Shown here piece after piece: positions 47,624 to 55,576 of a DNA stretch of 64,000 nt; positions within the stretch are counted from its first letter, which is position 1, and the number at the start of each line of letters is the position of its first letter. Origin of the DNA: a virus. The stretch covers positions 1-64,000 of IMG/VR virus record IMGVR_UViG_3300017971_000008; one strand, written 5' to 3'. The notes beneath the pieces are model-generated. The model did not search any database. It was not told where the DNA came from and saw only the letters and a program-made list of their open reading frames with translations. The position numbers were made by a program, and so were the translations under genes.

Positions 47624-48952
47624 ATGGCAAAGACAATTAGGATCACAAACTTACTGGCAAACCCGATTTCGGTTGGCCCGTATCGGATCATCAAGGGCGG
47701 CTACAAAGAGGATGACCTGGCGACAGTCCAGGCCAATTCCCAGACCATGGCCGACATCCTGGAGTATCTGAATGACAGCTACATCAGCGTTACCATTGAC
47801 GGCGTAGCCGCAGGCTACAACGAGATGGACAACTCGCTGTACGTTCCGACTGCGGACTTCAACCTGGCAGGGAGCATCGCCGCGGCGGCGGACTTCCCGA
47901 CTGCTCTGGCAGTCACTAAGGGCGACGTGTACATGATCACGGCAGACGTGACCGATGACGACGCCTCGAAGACCAACACCGGCCTGTCCTTCCCTGCCAA
48001 TGGGGAAATCGTGTGGAATGGAACTACCTGGACCCCATTCGGCGACCAGGAAGGCTTCAAGTCTGTAGCGGCGACCCCGTACACGGTTCTGGATTCGGAC
48101 GGCGTTATCTTAGTGGATACTGTGACCATCGGCGCCCCCTCGGTCGTGAATCTGCCCACAGCGGTGGATAAGGCTGGTAAAAGGATTACTGTTCAGGATT
48201 CTACTGGTGGTGCTGCTGCAAATGCGATTGCGGTCACTCCGGATGGTACTGAGGAGATCAATGGTGTGAATGCTCCTGTGAGTATTGCCACTAATTTCGG
48301 TCAGGTAGCTCTCATCTCGGATGGTGCCAACTGGTTGAATGCCGCTGCTGGTGGAAGTGCTGCGATTGCTGCCAATACCGCTCACCGAACTGGTGATGGT
48401 TCGGACCACGCTGACGTTGCAACGAACACTACCCACTCTACAGGAGATGGAAGTGACCATGCTAACGTGGCTACTAATGATACTCACGTTGCTGGCGACG
48501 GTTCGGATCATGCTGATGTGGCGGCAAACTCCGCAGATATTGCAACCATTATGCCCAAGTTAGTTCAGGTTGTTATTACGGCCACAGGTGGTGTCGGTGG
48601 CGCCACGGCGGGAACCATCTCTGTTCAGGTCAATGACCTGGACGGGAACCCCGTTACCCGTGCAGTGAAGATCGCGCTCGATTCCAGCTTGACCCAGTTC
48701 GCAGGTCCTCTGGCCGCAACGGGTACGGCCTTCTTCGGCGCGGCGACCACAGGCACCTTGAACATTGGTAGCGGTGCGCTGTCGGCAGTCGTCACCACGG
48801 ACGCCACAGGCCTGTACGAGGGTGCTCTGGCCGATGCTGCTGATGAGACGGCCTGGTTCAGCGCCAGGACGGTTCCTGGCGGTGCTGCGGCTCTCACAGA
48901 GGGCTGTGTGGTAGCCGAGTGTGTAGCAGACGACGCGACCTGGACTGCGTAG
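47624..48952 (+). CDS. Virion fibre/decoration-type protein with H-x-x-GDGSDH repeats
   Basis: 442 residues. Residues 1-60 form a small domain (ITNLLANPISVGPYRIIKGG), followed by a capsid- or tail-fibre-type beta segment (about 130-245). Three 17-residue repeats follow (254-304: HRTGDGSDHADVATN, HSTGDGSDHANVATN, HVAGDGSDHADVAAN), seen in many phage fibre proteins. The C-terminal immunoglobulin-like domain (about 315-440) has VQVNDLDGNPVTRAVKIAL. Strong ribosome binding site GGAGGGAAAG. A surface-exposed structural role is likely. Confidence 0.82.
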   Translation: MAKTIRITNLLANPISVGPYRIIKGGYKEDDLATVQANSQTMADILEYLNDSYISVTIDGVAAGYNEMDNSLYVPTADFNLAGSIAAAADFPTALAVTKGDVYMITADVTDDDASKTNTGLSFPANGEIVWNGTTWTPFGDQEGFKSVAATPYTVLDSDGVILVDTVTIGAPSVVNLPTAVDKAGKRITVQDSTGGAAANAIAVTPDGTEEINGVNAPVSIATNFGQVALISDGANWLNAAAGGSAAIAANTAHRTGDGSDHADVATNTTHSTGDGSDHANVATNDTHVAGDGSDHADVAANSADIATIMPKLVQVVITATGGVGGATAGTISVQVNDLDGNPVTRAVKIALDSSLTQFAGPLAATGTAFFGAATTGTLNIGSGALSAVVTTDATGLYEGALADAADETAWFSARTVPGGAAALTEGCVVAECVADDATWTA

Positions 48953-48955
48953 TGA

Positions 48956-49189
48956 ATGAAGCTCCGAGGCATCTCTGACGGAGCCATAAAGAGGATTGCC
49001 GGGACTATGTCAAAAGAGTCCGAAGCATATCCCGGCAATCTTGGCTTCGTAGAGATGTTGGAGTTCTTCAAGATAGCCTCTCCCGAGCAGGAGGCTGAGA
49101 TGGACCGCATGCTCGACGCGGGTGACTACGAAGGAGTCTGGGATCTCCTCAGGGAGGTTACGGGCCATGACCTGGAGGAGTTGAAATGA
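48956..49189 (+). CDS. Leader-bearing small acidic protein (MKLKGL class)
   Basis: 77 residues. The leader MKLRGISDGAIKRIAGTMSK is followed by an acidic helical cargo. No Shine-Dalgarno is obvious; three bases after the previous stop, so coupled. No A-Q after the leader (ends SKESEAY). Confidence 0.65.
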   Translation: MKLRGISDGAIKRIAGTMSKESEAYPGNLGFVEMLEFFKIASPEQEAEMDRMLDAGDYEGVWDLLREVTGHDLEELK

Positions 49190-49428
49190 AACTTGGAGGA
49201 CTCTCATCTAAGAGTGTTGGGCGTATTGCTAAAGCTATTAAGGGAGAGGCTGGTTCGCCTTCCAGTGACCGCATCCTTGAGGTGGCCGGTAAGTTACAGG
49301 AAGTTGTCAGTGGCCTGGAGTTCATTGCTAAAGATAGTACTTTCGCGGATGTTCTCACAGAGAAAGAACTCTCTAAAGCGGAAGAGGCCGCTGAGAGTTT
49401 GATGTCTCTCATTTACGAGACACCTTAA
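49186..49428 (+). CDS. Leader-bearing small acidic protein (MKLKGL class)
   Basis: 80 residues, start overlapping the previous stop, GGAGGAGTTGAA upstream. The leader MKLGGLSSKSVGRIAKAIKG ends GEAGSPSS. Helical cargo. Confidence 0.66.
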   Translation: MKLGGLSSKSVGRIAKAIKGEAGSPSSDRILEVAGKLQEVVSGLEFIAKDSTFADVLTEKELSKAEEAAESLMSLIYETP

Positions 49429-49450
49429 TTGGAGGATCTCCGATGAAGGT

Positions 49451-49470
49451 TGGTTCTGGTATATTATAGG
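49451..49470 (+). promoter_or_regulatory. TGGTTCTGGTATATT promoter-like element
   Basis: TGGTTCTGGTATATTATAGG lies 6 bases before the ATG at 49476, with no ribosome binding site between; a short-leader or leaderless transcript is implied. Confidence 0.5.
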
Positions 49471-49475
49471 ATAGC

Positions 49476-49874
49476 ATGAGACTTCATGGGTTACAGGATA
49501 ACGCAGTCAGAAGGATTGCTAGATCTGTGGCCCGACAGGCATCCAATGTGGAAGGTCTGGAAGCTCCGATTACTCTTGAGTACCAGGTATGGCCGGGAGA
49601 TCCCCCAAAGCCGATTGTCATTCAGAATCAGGAAGCCTTAGATACTTTGGTTGAGGCAGCTCTTTGGTTAGGTGAGGAGTGGGAGCGTCGGACAGTAGCG
49701 GTTGAAGATGGTACCTGCACTGACATTTATTGGGTAGGCGACGAACAGCGTGTTGGCTGGACAGACGTACACTCAAGGTTCCCCCGTCTGCTGGAATTGC
49801 TAGGTGTCGATGCCCGACTCGCGCTCGAAGGAATGAAGAATAAACTGGGCATTGAACTCAGGGAGATACAATGA
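49476..49874 (+). CDS. Leader-bearing small acidic protein (MKLKGL class)
   Basis: 132 residues. The leader MRLHGLQDNAVRRIARSVAR is followed by Q|ASNVEG. The cargo is alpha/beta with Trp-rich WLGEEWERRTVAVEDG...DIYWVG. Confidence 0.68.
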   Translation: MRLHGLQDNAVRRIARSVARQASNVEGLEAPITLEYQVWPGDPPKPIVIQNQEALDTLVEAALWLGEEWERRTVAVEDGTCTDIYWVGDEQRVGWTDVHSRFPRLLELLGVDARLALEGMKNKLGIELREIQ

Positions 49875-50029
49875 GCCCACAAGAACACCCTTACGACAAC
49901 CCAGGATACCTGACAAACATCTTCGAGGAGAAGCGCAAGCACCTGACCCCCGAGGAACGCCAGGACGATGACGAAGCCTTTGCCGCCTTTGCGGATTGGA
50001 TGCTGATGGAGGAAGACGATGAAACTTAA
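49871..50029 (+). CDS. Very small acidic protein (52 aa)
   Basis: Starts in an ATGA overlap after GGGAGATACA and ends inside the next gene (11-base overlap). Acidic; HLTPEERQDDDEAFAAFADWMLMEEDDET. No leader. Coding is supported by the tight overlaps on both sides. Confidence 0.6.
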   Translation: MSPQEHPYDNPGYLTNIFEEKRKHLTPEERQDDDEAFAAFADWMLMEEDDET

Positions 50030-50399
50030 AGGACTGTCGGACAGGAGTGTGGAGAGGATTGCCAAATCGGTTACGGGTCAGGAAGATGACTTTGAAGATA
50101 CTGAAGATACTGATGAGTCTTTTGCGGAAATCAATCCTGCATTTCCAGAATATGTCCAAAATCTTCAAAGATCGTATAATAGGGTAAGCCCTGAAGATTA
50201 TGCCCAGCATAAGAACCTATTAAGTAGACTCGTTCCTCTAAATAAGGACATTGATCGTTTTGCTCGTGATTACGAATGGCTTTTTTCACCAGAAGAATTT
50301 AGCGTGTTGCAGGATGCTAGAGTCCTTTTGGAGAACCTTTCTTACCCTCTTTCTCTTTTAACAGTAGAAGAAGATGATAGGCCGTTAGTATTTTTTTAG
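50019..50399 (+). CDS. Leader-bearing small acidic protein (MKLKGL class)
   Basis: 126 residues. The leader MKLKGLSDRSVERIAKSVTG is followed by Q|EDDFEDTEDTDESF, a very acidic stretch. GGAGGAAGACG precedes the start. Helical cargo. Confidence 0.7.
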   Translation: MKLKGLSDRSVERIAKSVTGQEDDFEDTEDTDESFAEINPAFPEYVQNLQRSYNRVSPEDYAQHKNLLSRLVPLNKDIDRFARDYEWLFSPEEFSVLQDARVLLENLSYPLSLLTVEEDDRPLVFF

Positions 50400-50410
50400 A
50401 GAGAAAAACA

Positions 50411-50680
50411 ATGAGACTCCAAGGTCTTCCAAATAAGTCCATACTAAAGATTGCAAAAGTCATACAAGCTCAGGATCAAATACAACGTGTGGCTCCTGGG
50501 TATTATTCTTTCACAAATAATTATGGCACAACAGGTGAGATATTTCGTCTTGATGAGGGTGTATGGCGTGGATGGTGGGTAGTTCAAATTGATAGATATA
50601 ATGTAAGTGATCCTGTCAGAACTCTGTCAGAAGCTAAAGAAATAGCTTACGAATGGGAAGCCGATACGGGGTTCTATTGA
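50411..50680 (+). CDS. Leader-bearing small protein (MKLKGL class)
   Basis: 89 residues. The leader MRLQGLPNKSILKIAKVIQA is followed by Q|DQIQRVAPG. The cargo is beta-rich (YYSFTNNYGTTGEIFRLDEGVWRGWWVVQI). AT-rich codons compared with the cluster. Confidence 0.68.
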   Translation: MRLQGLPNKSILKIAKVIQAQDQIQRVAPGYYSFTNNYGTTGEIFRLDEGVWRGWWVVQIDRYNVSDPVRTLSEAKEIAYEWEADTGFY

Positions 50681-50898
50681 AAACCAACCGCAACACCTTT
50701 CATTCGGGGTTCTGTCTGGAATGCTACACTAAGACCATGGTCATTCGGTTCAAAGGCAAACCTACCTGTAGGAAATGTCTTGTTCAGTATGATGACTCGC
50801 TGGCTGTTGAGGACTACATCTTCACCACAGATAACTGCGTGAACTACAGTCGCGGAGAGTTCATCAAAGCCACCAGGAGAGGCTCCCTGCCGGTATGA
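50677..50898 (+). CDS. Small zinc-ribbon protein
   Basis: Start probably the TTG at 50677 overlapping the previous stop; an ATG at 50653 is the alternative. CLECYTKTM...CRKC (near 14-33) is a zinc ribbon. 73 residues. Confidence 0.55.
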   Translation: MKTNRNTFHSGFCLECYTKTMVIRFKGKPTCRKCLVQYDDSLAVEDYIFTTDNCVNYSRGEFIKATRRGSLPV

Positions 50899-51080
50899 CC
50901 TCTACCAAGCAGGAAGAGAAGGACGAGGCCCAGAAGGAGCTCCGGGCTATCAGGGACAGTGTTTTCGAGGTCATGCAAACCATCGTGGACGGCGAGTGTA
51001 AGAACAAAGCTCTCGGCCACTGCGAAGACATTGTGGCTCATCTCAAAAAGCTCGGGGAAATCCTAAAAGACAGGTCCTAA
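50895..51080 (+). CDS. Small helical protein (61 aa)
   Basis: ATG in an ATGA overlap. Charged helices with Cys/His (VDGECKNKALGHCEDIVAHLKKL). Last gene before the terminator and AT-rich gap. Confidence 0.6.
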   Translation: MTSTKQEEKDEAQKELRAIRDSVFEVMQTIVDGECKNKALGHCEDIVAHLKKLGEILKDRS

Positions 51081-51082
51081 AT

Positions 51083-51104
51083 CTTGCAGTTAAAAAACTG
51101 CAAG
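51083..51104 (+). terminator. Stem-loop terminator
   Basis: CTTGCAGTT-AAAA-AACTGCAAG, a perfect 9-bp stem, 3 bases after the stop; a T7 tract comes 16 bases later. Confidence 0.6.
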
Positions 51105-51517
51105 AAGAGAGTTTCGATCTTTTTTTGAACCTCACTCAGACTTTTTTGGTATGTTAACCAGAGGTTTAACCTTCGAGCGCAACCTCCATATATTTAGAGC
51201 CTCCAAAGTACCTCGAACACAGCTGAGGTTCTTTAGTTCCCTTCCTTTTCCCCCTTTGGAAACCCCCATATCCATCCCTTATTCTCCTCCAATCATTTAT
51301 GCTATTAAACTTATGGCTAAAACTTAATATTATATGTTACACTCTCTATTGGCCTATTAATTGGTACGTTTTTCGTATAATTAGTACTATTTAGAAAAAT
51401 GTATACGGTGAGAAAAATTGGGAAATTTTATGCAAGGGTAAGTATAATCATACAATTTGCATTTTTATGTGAACGGGGCTGAACCTTTTTGGTATGTTAC
51501 CTATGTGGAGGTGAACC
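51105..51517 (+). other. AT-rich intergenic regulatory region before the packaging genes
   Basis: The longest gene-free gap apart from the RNA region. It contains two copies of the phage promoter-like element, CAGACTTTTTTGGTATGTT at about 51137-51155 and GAACCTTTTTGGTATGTT at about 51481-51498, plus host-type -10 boxes (CGTATAATTAG near 51376). It also has TTCGAGCGC...GTACCTCGAAC segments and A/T runs. No tRNA, repeat array or coding frame seen. It could also hold an origin or packaging-related site. Confidence 0.55.
51481..51501 (+). promoter_or_regulatory. CCTTTTTGGTATGTT promoter-like element (variant)
   Basis: GAACCTTTTTGGTATGTTACC then TATGTGGAGGTG and the ATG at 51518. Core reads TATGTT rather than TATATT, as does the copy at 51137; the two virion-module copies share this variant. 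Confidence 0.6.
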
Positions 51518-51895
51518 ATGTCTGATGCGAATGTTTGTTTTTCGGTGGGTGGTGAAGAGATTCTGAAGTTGGAGAAGGATGGGCCAATCCTTCTGCACGG
51601 CGAGGAGATCGCCAATGACGAAACTCTGTACCGGGATTTCATGAGGCGGCGGGAGATAGCCGAGGAGTCGCCTATCGAGGATGCGGGTGACCTGCCCGAG
51701 GACTCGCCCTATGGCCCTGGGACGATTACTTTCCAGGTTACCGGTGAGGCCGAGCCTCTTATCCGCATGGACCTCGGGGGCATCCGGGTCCGAGGAGAGC
51801 TTACCGAGAATCCCAAGAAGATAGTGTCGGCTTTGCGTGAGTTCCTGGACAGAGCCATGGTGGATGTCAAAGCCGCGGAGGACGCCGATGCCTAA
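51518..51895 (+). CDS. Hypothetical protein (125 aa)
   Basis: ATG after GTGGAGGTGAACC. Beta-rich start (CFSVGGEEILKLEKDGPILLHGEEI), an acidic centre and a C-terminal helix. First gene of the packaging operon, so possibly packaging-linked. Overlaps the next gene by 8 bases. Confidence 0.66.
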   Translation: MSDANVCFSVGGEEILKLEKDGPILLHGEEIANDETLYRDFMRRREIAEESPIEDAGDLPEDSPYGPGTITFQVTGEAEPLIRMDLGGIRVRGELTENPKKIVSALREFLDRAMVDVKAAEDADA

Positions 51896-52661
51896 GCCGA
51901 GTCCCGGATTACGTCTGAACGGGTACCAGCCCGAGGCCCGGTGCAAGCTCTGCAAATTCTCTGAGGTGGACCTGCCGCTGTGGGTGGAGGTCCATGAGAA
52001 GGTACTTCATGAGGGTTTGAGCAACGCCTCGGTGATGTCCTGGCTGAACGGGCGCATCGATGTGCTGAATGCCCACAAGGAGGACGAGCCGCCGATTACC
52101 AAGTTCAACGAAGCAAATTTCTCAAAGCACTTTAGTAATCACATATCCGAACGTGATATGATGCTTCAACATGTGAGGAAGCTCATGAAGCAGAGAAACG
52201 AGAGAGATTTGAACAAGCTGCCTCCGGTGGTCCAGGCCGCTGCTGATGGTACCCTTCAGGATGGTGGTCCGGTTATGAGTTCCTATGCCGCTATGCTGGA
52301 GGACATCGCGTTCCTGAGGGAACTGTTGGATGAATTCAAGAAAGCCCAGCGCAAGAAGACGACGCCGATTTCTCCGGTGGACCTGACGAAGATACAGTCT
52401 ACCATGGCTACTATTTCCTCGATGACTTCCAGCATGACAAAGTTCATTGTTACCGGTGGGCTGGCCCGGACTGCGGTGCAGTATGCTCTGGATGCACAGG
52501 GCAGGGCGTGGCTTGCCGCGGTTGACAAGGGGCTGGAGTCCGTCTCGCACAAGCTGACGCAGGAGGACCAGGACTTGTTCAAGCGGTCGGTGTCCGATGA
52601 CATCAAGATGGCTCTCAGGGGTGTCCACGAGGACTTGACCCGTAAGTTCAGTTTTAAATAA
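51888..52661 (+). CDS. Hypothetical protein preceding terminase (possible small terminase)
   Basis: 257 residues from the ATG at 51888. An N-terminal CKLC...HEKVLHEG zinc-like region and a helical part with SNHISERDMMLQHVRKLMKQ are followed by long helices (140-240). Position two genes before the terminase large subunit, a basic N-terminus and all-helical structure would fit a small terminase subunit, but no signature is visible. Confidence 0.6.
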   Translation: MPKPSPGLRLNGYQPEARCKLCKFSEVDLPLWVEVHEKVLHEGLSNASVMSWLNGRIDVLNAHKEDEPPITKFNEANFSKHFSNHISERDMMLQHVRKLMKQRNERDLNKLPPVVQAAADGTLQDGGPVMSSYAAMLEDIAFLRELLDEFKKAQRKKTTPISPVDLTKIQSTMATISSMTSSMTKFIVTGGLARTAVQYALDAQGRAWLAAVDKGLESVSHKLTQEDQDLFKRSVSDDIKMALRGVHEDLTRKFSFK

Positions 52662-52672
52662 GGGATTTGCCA

Positions 52673-52942
52673 ATGGATTATTTTGAGAAGGACGGGCTGG
52701 TCAGAAATGCTCAGGGAATCCCTTTGGGCCGTGTTGTGCTGGCCGAGCCCTACGTGAAGGGAGAGGACATCAAGGTGGCCACGTTGACGGTCCCAAAAAG
52801 CCAGAACGGGAGTCTGCTTGGTTCCACGTATTATGTTGATGGGCTGCCTTACAAGCTCCCGGCTGACCTGCCCGAGGTGAAGATTACCCGGTACCGGAAC
52901 CGGTGGGTTGCCGATACCTTTGTTCTGGAGAGAGTGGAATGA
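52673..52942 (+). CDS. Small beta-rich protein (89 aa)
   Basis: ATG at 52673 with AAGGG upstream. YFEKDGLVRNAQGIPLGRVVLAEPYVKGEDIKVATLTVPKSQNGSLLGSTYYVDGLPYKLPADL, a compact beta protein. Unassigned. Confidence 0.65.
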   Translation: MDYFEKDGLVRNAQGIPLGRVVLAEPYVKGEDIKVATLTVPKSQNGSLLGSTYYVDGLPYKLPADLPEVKITRYRNRWVADTFVLERVE

Positions 52943-53142
52943 TTAGAAAGCTACTCAAGACAATGGTTTCCTGTGTGACTCTCCCATTGGTGCTGGTCAG
53001 GTTCGGTCATATTCAACAGGATCTTGACGTTCTCGAAGGTCGGCTTATCGTGCTTGAAGGACGGTTGGTCAATATAGAGAATGTCTTGTTGCTAAACCAG
53101 GAGATACGCGCTGGCACCGCAAAGCGACAGCCCCAGGCCTGA
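52939..53142 (+). CDS. Small membrane/coiled-coil protein
   Basis: 67 residues from the ATG at 52939 in an ATGA overlap. A hydrophobic start (about 4-20, LLKTMVSCVTLPLVLVRF) and a leucine-zipper-like helix with the internal repeat LEGRLIVLEGRLVNIENVLL. Unassigned. Confidence 0.6.
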   Translation: MIRKLLKTMVSCVTLPLVLVRFGHIQQDLDVLEGRLIVLEGRLVNIENVLLLNQEIRAGTAKRQPQA

Positions 53143-53164
53143 GCTGGAGTACCACGAGTCTTAT

Positions 53165-55315
53165 GTGAACGAGTGGCAGCTGGGCCGTTCTGCTGTGGTA
53201 GACGAGGAACTCACCTATCTTGCCACACCTGCACCGAACATCATTGAGTGGGTAACTGGAAAGAATTTCTGGAACGTCCCGAGTACGTTTAAACATTGGG
53301 GCCAGTACCAGCATCTCCGGGACATGTTCAACCTGAGATGCAGGATCTGCAATTCGCAGAAGCCCGAGGACATCTCCTGCTGGGGGAAGTCCCGAGAGTA
53401 CCTTGAGTCGGAGACTCTTCTGACCTGGGATATGGACTACCAGGATTTTGTGTGTCCCTCGTGCAGGACCACGATGAACGAGTTCATCAACGATGGTCTG
53501 CTAATTCCCTACAACGATCTGATCCTCATCATCGGCATGAGGGCGGGTAAGTCCTACACGGGTGCCCACATCGGTGGGTACGTTGAACACTTTGCCATCT
53601 CTCAGGGAGTCAAGGCCAGGGGCGACCTCCAGCGGCTGCTCGGGGTGGAGAAGTCCGAGTGGCTGGAAGCGACCTTTGCCGCGTCCACCGCCACCCAGGC
53701 CCAGGACACCATCTATGCGAAGTACCGTGAGATGCGGAGGAACTCTCCTTGGATTCAGAGGTATGTTTCCTGGGTGAAGGAGCAGGAGAGAAAGCAACCG
53801 GCCAGTCGGGAGATGTGGAAGTACAAGCAGCTCGATGACAAGATACTGGATGGGTATCTTCAGGTTCGGTTCAACCGGATTGCATCGGACTCGGCAGGTG
53901 TTGCCGGTAAGACTCGAATCTTTGCCAGCATTGATGAGTGGGCGCGTCTGGTGTCCACAGAGAGTTCCAGGTCTGCTCAGGAGCTGTGGCGTGTGCTGAA
54001 CCAGAGTCTGAAGACGGTTCGGTCATATACCATGCAGCACGGTCTTATCACGTTACCTTTCACCTGGATGGCTAACGTTACCTCCCCTATCAGCCAGGAC
54101 GATCCAGCGGTGCTTCATTACAGGAGGTTCGAGGAGGGCGAACTCCAACGGACATATGGACATTGGTGTCCTACCTGGGAGTACAATCCAGGCATGCCTC
54201 GGGAGGCTTTTGACGACGAGTATGCCAAGGACCCTCTCGGGGCGGAACGGGATTTCGGCGCCAACCCGCCGAATGCAGCCATGCCCCTGATCGACGACCC
54301 TATCCGGTTCTGGGGGTGCGTAGACTTCGAGGCCAAGCCGATTGCTGAGTTCCAGGAGGATTACCGAAGCGATCCCACGGGGAAGATGTACATTTCTTCC
54401 AGTGTGGCCGATTGCGCCCTGGTTCCTCGGATACCCAGGTATATCTTCATGGACGCTGGGCTGAACTTTGACGCCTTCGGTATTGCCTGCGCCCATCCCG
54501 AGTGGGTGCCCACCAATGTGCTGTACGAGGAGGAAGAGGACGCAGAACCCATTGCACGAGGCCGTATTGAGCCCTCTGGTGTCCGCAGACACACCACTGT
54601 AGAGGAAAGGTTCGGTATCCATCCAAGCGGCCCACAGGCCATGGGGCTGGCTCCTGTGAGAGGCCCCTATCAGAAACCTGGGAGCATCGCGTCCAACGCG
54701 CATCCTGGTGAGATGCTGGTGACCGTTCTGGACTTCGTTATGAGACTTGTCCCGACGCATGATCGGGACATCTGGTTTCAGTCCTTGGTGGACATTGTAT
54801 CGGTACTCAAACAGAGATTGAACGTAGCCCTGGTATGCGCGGACCACTGGAGCAGCGACAGTACCTTGCAGCAGATTCGTGACCTCAACATCATGAGCCA
54901 CAAAGTTTCGTTGAAGGCCGAACATTTTGTGATGTTTGTCCGGTCTGCCTACAATGGCAGGGTAAGGATGCTTCCACCGGCAGAGAGTGACAAGCTGGCC
55001 CTGGACTCCAAAGGAAACCTGCTCCTGGGATCTCAGCAACCGGATATGTCGGGGCCTGGGGTGGCTCTTGTAGAGCTTCTCAAGCTCAACAGGTCACCGG
55101 ATCTGAAGAAGGTGTTCAACCCCAATAAAGGCCGGGTAAGGGGCGTGGACTCGGACGATCTGGCCTGGTGTGTGGTCGGGGCGCATCACATGGTTCAGGA
55201 CTCGGTGATAGATCGTCAGGCCGATAGTTTGAAGCGCAGGGAGAGCAGGAAGCGCCAGGTTGTCAGCCAGGGGGCTTTTCGTGGTGTGGTTCTACCTGGA
55301 AGGGGGCGTCGGTAA
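53165..55315 (+). CDS. terL: Terminase large subunit
   Basis: 716 residues from the GTG at 53165; no ATG is available, and the frame stays open back to 53096. Two CxxC pairs (CRIC 59-62, CPSC 97-100) precede the ATPase. Walker A-like GMRAGKSY is at 124-131; Walker B with catalytic Glu in IFASIDEWARL (D257, E258). The C-terminal RNase H-like nuclease shows acidic clusters in YIFMDAGLNFDAFG, VALVCADHWSSDS and GVDSDDLAWCVVGAHH. Motor and nuclease for packaging the genome into proheads. The zinc-like insertion before Walker A is unusual. Confidence 0.93.
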   Translation: MNEWQLGRSAVVDEELTYLATPAPNIIEWVTGKNFWNVPSTFKHWGQYQHLRDMFNLRCRICNSQKPEDISCWGKSREYLESETLLTWDMDYQDFVCPSCRTTMNEFINDGLLIPYNDLILIIGMRAGKSYTGAHIGGYVEHFAISQGVKARGDLQRLLGVEKSEWLEATFAASTATQAQDTIYAKYREMRRNSPWIQRYVSWVKEQERKQPASREMWKYKQLDDKILDGYLQVRFNRIASDSAGVAGKTRIFASIDEWARLVSTESSRSAQELWRVLNQSLKTVRSYTMQHGLITLPFTWMANVTSPISQDDPAVLHYRRFEEGELQRTYGHWCPTWEYNPGMPREAFDDEYAKDPLGAERDFGANPPNAAMPLIDDPIRFWGCVDFEAKPIAEFQEDYRSDPTGKMYISSSVADCALVPRIPRYIFMDAGLNFDAFGIACAHPEWVPTNVLYEEEEDAEPIARGRIEPSGVRRHTTVEERFGIHPSGPQAMGLAPVRGPYQKPGSIASNAHPGEMLVTVLDFVMRLVPTHDRDIWFQSLVDIVSVLKQRLNVALVCADHWSSDSTLQQIRDLNIMSHKVSLKAEHFVMFVRSAYNGRVRMLPPAESDKLALDSKGNLLLGSQQPDMSGPGVALVELLKLNRSPDLKKVFNPNKGRVRGVDSDDLAWCVVGAHHMVQDSVIDRQADSLKRRESRKRQVVSQGAFRGVVLPGRGRR

Positions 55316-55483
55316 ATGGCTAAAAGACCGAAAGAAGTAAAGAAAATCGATATAGAGTATCTGGATATGGATGAGGAGGATAAGCCCGAATGCTTTGAGA
55401 GCTGGGAGGAGGGCTGCGATGAGAAACTTTGTGGTCCCTACTTCAAAGAGTGTAAGTATCAAAGTACGACAGAACCTTTCTGA
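55316..55483 (+). CDS. Very small Cys-containing acidic protein (55 aa)
   Basis: ATG overlapping the terminase stop. MAKRPKEVKKIDIEYLDMD then CFESWEEGCDEKLCGPYFKEC with four Cys, possibly metal binding. Too short to assign. Confidence 0.55.
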   Translation: MAKRPKEVKKIDIEYLDMDEEDKPECFESWEEGCDEKLCGPYFKECKYQSTTEPF

Positions 55484-55576
55484 ATAATTTCGATTTCGCT
55501 TTAGAACCACCAACAAATTTCATTTTATAATTCGTTTGATGAGGTACTAGCCTCTATCGAAGGGATTTTTACGATC

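Noticed and set aside
48383-48535. Possible DNA repeat array in the fibre gene
   Set aside because: The three 51-base units are similar only at the protein level (GDGSDH repeat); third-base differences show protein-level repeats, not a CRISPR or iteron array. No CRISPR array was found anywhere.
54053-55039. Leftward open frame (328 codons) opposite the terminase
   Set aside because: Fully antisense to terL, with shadow composition and no start signal.
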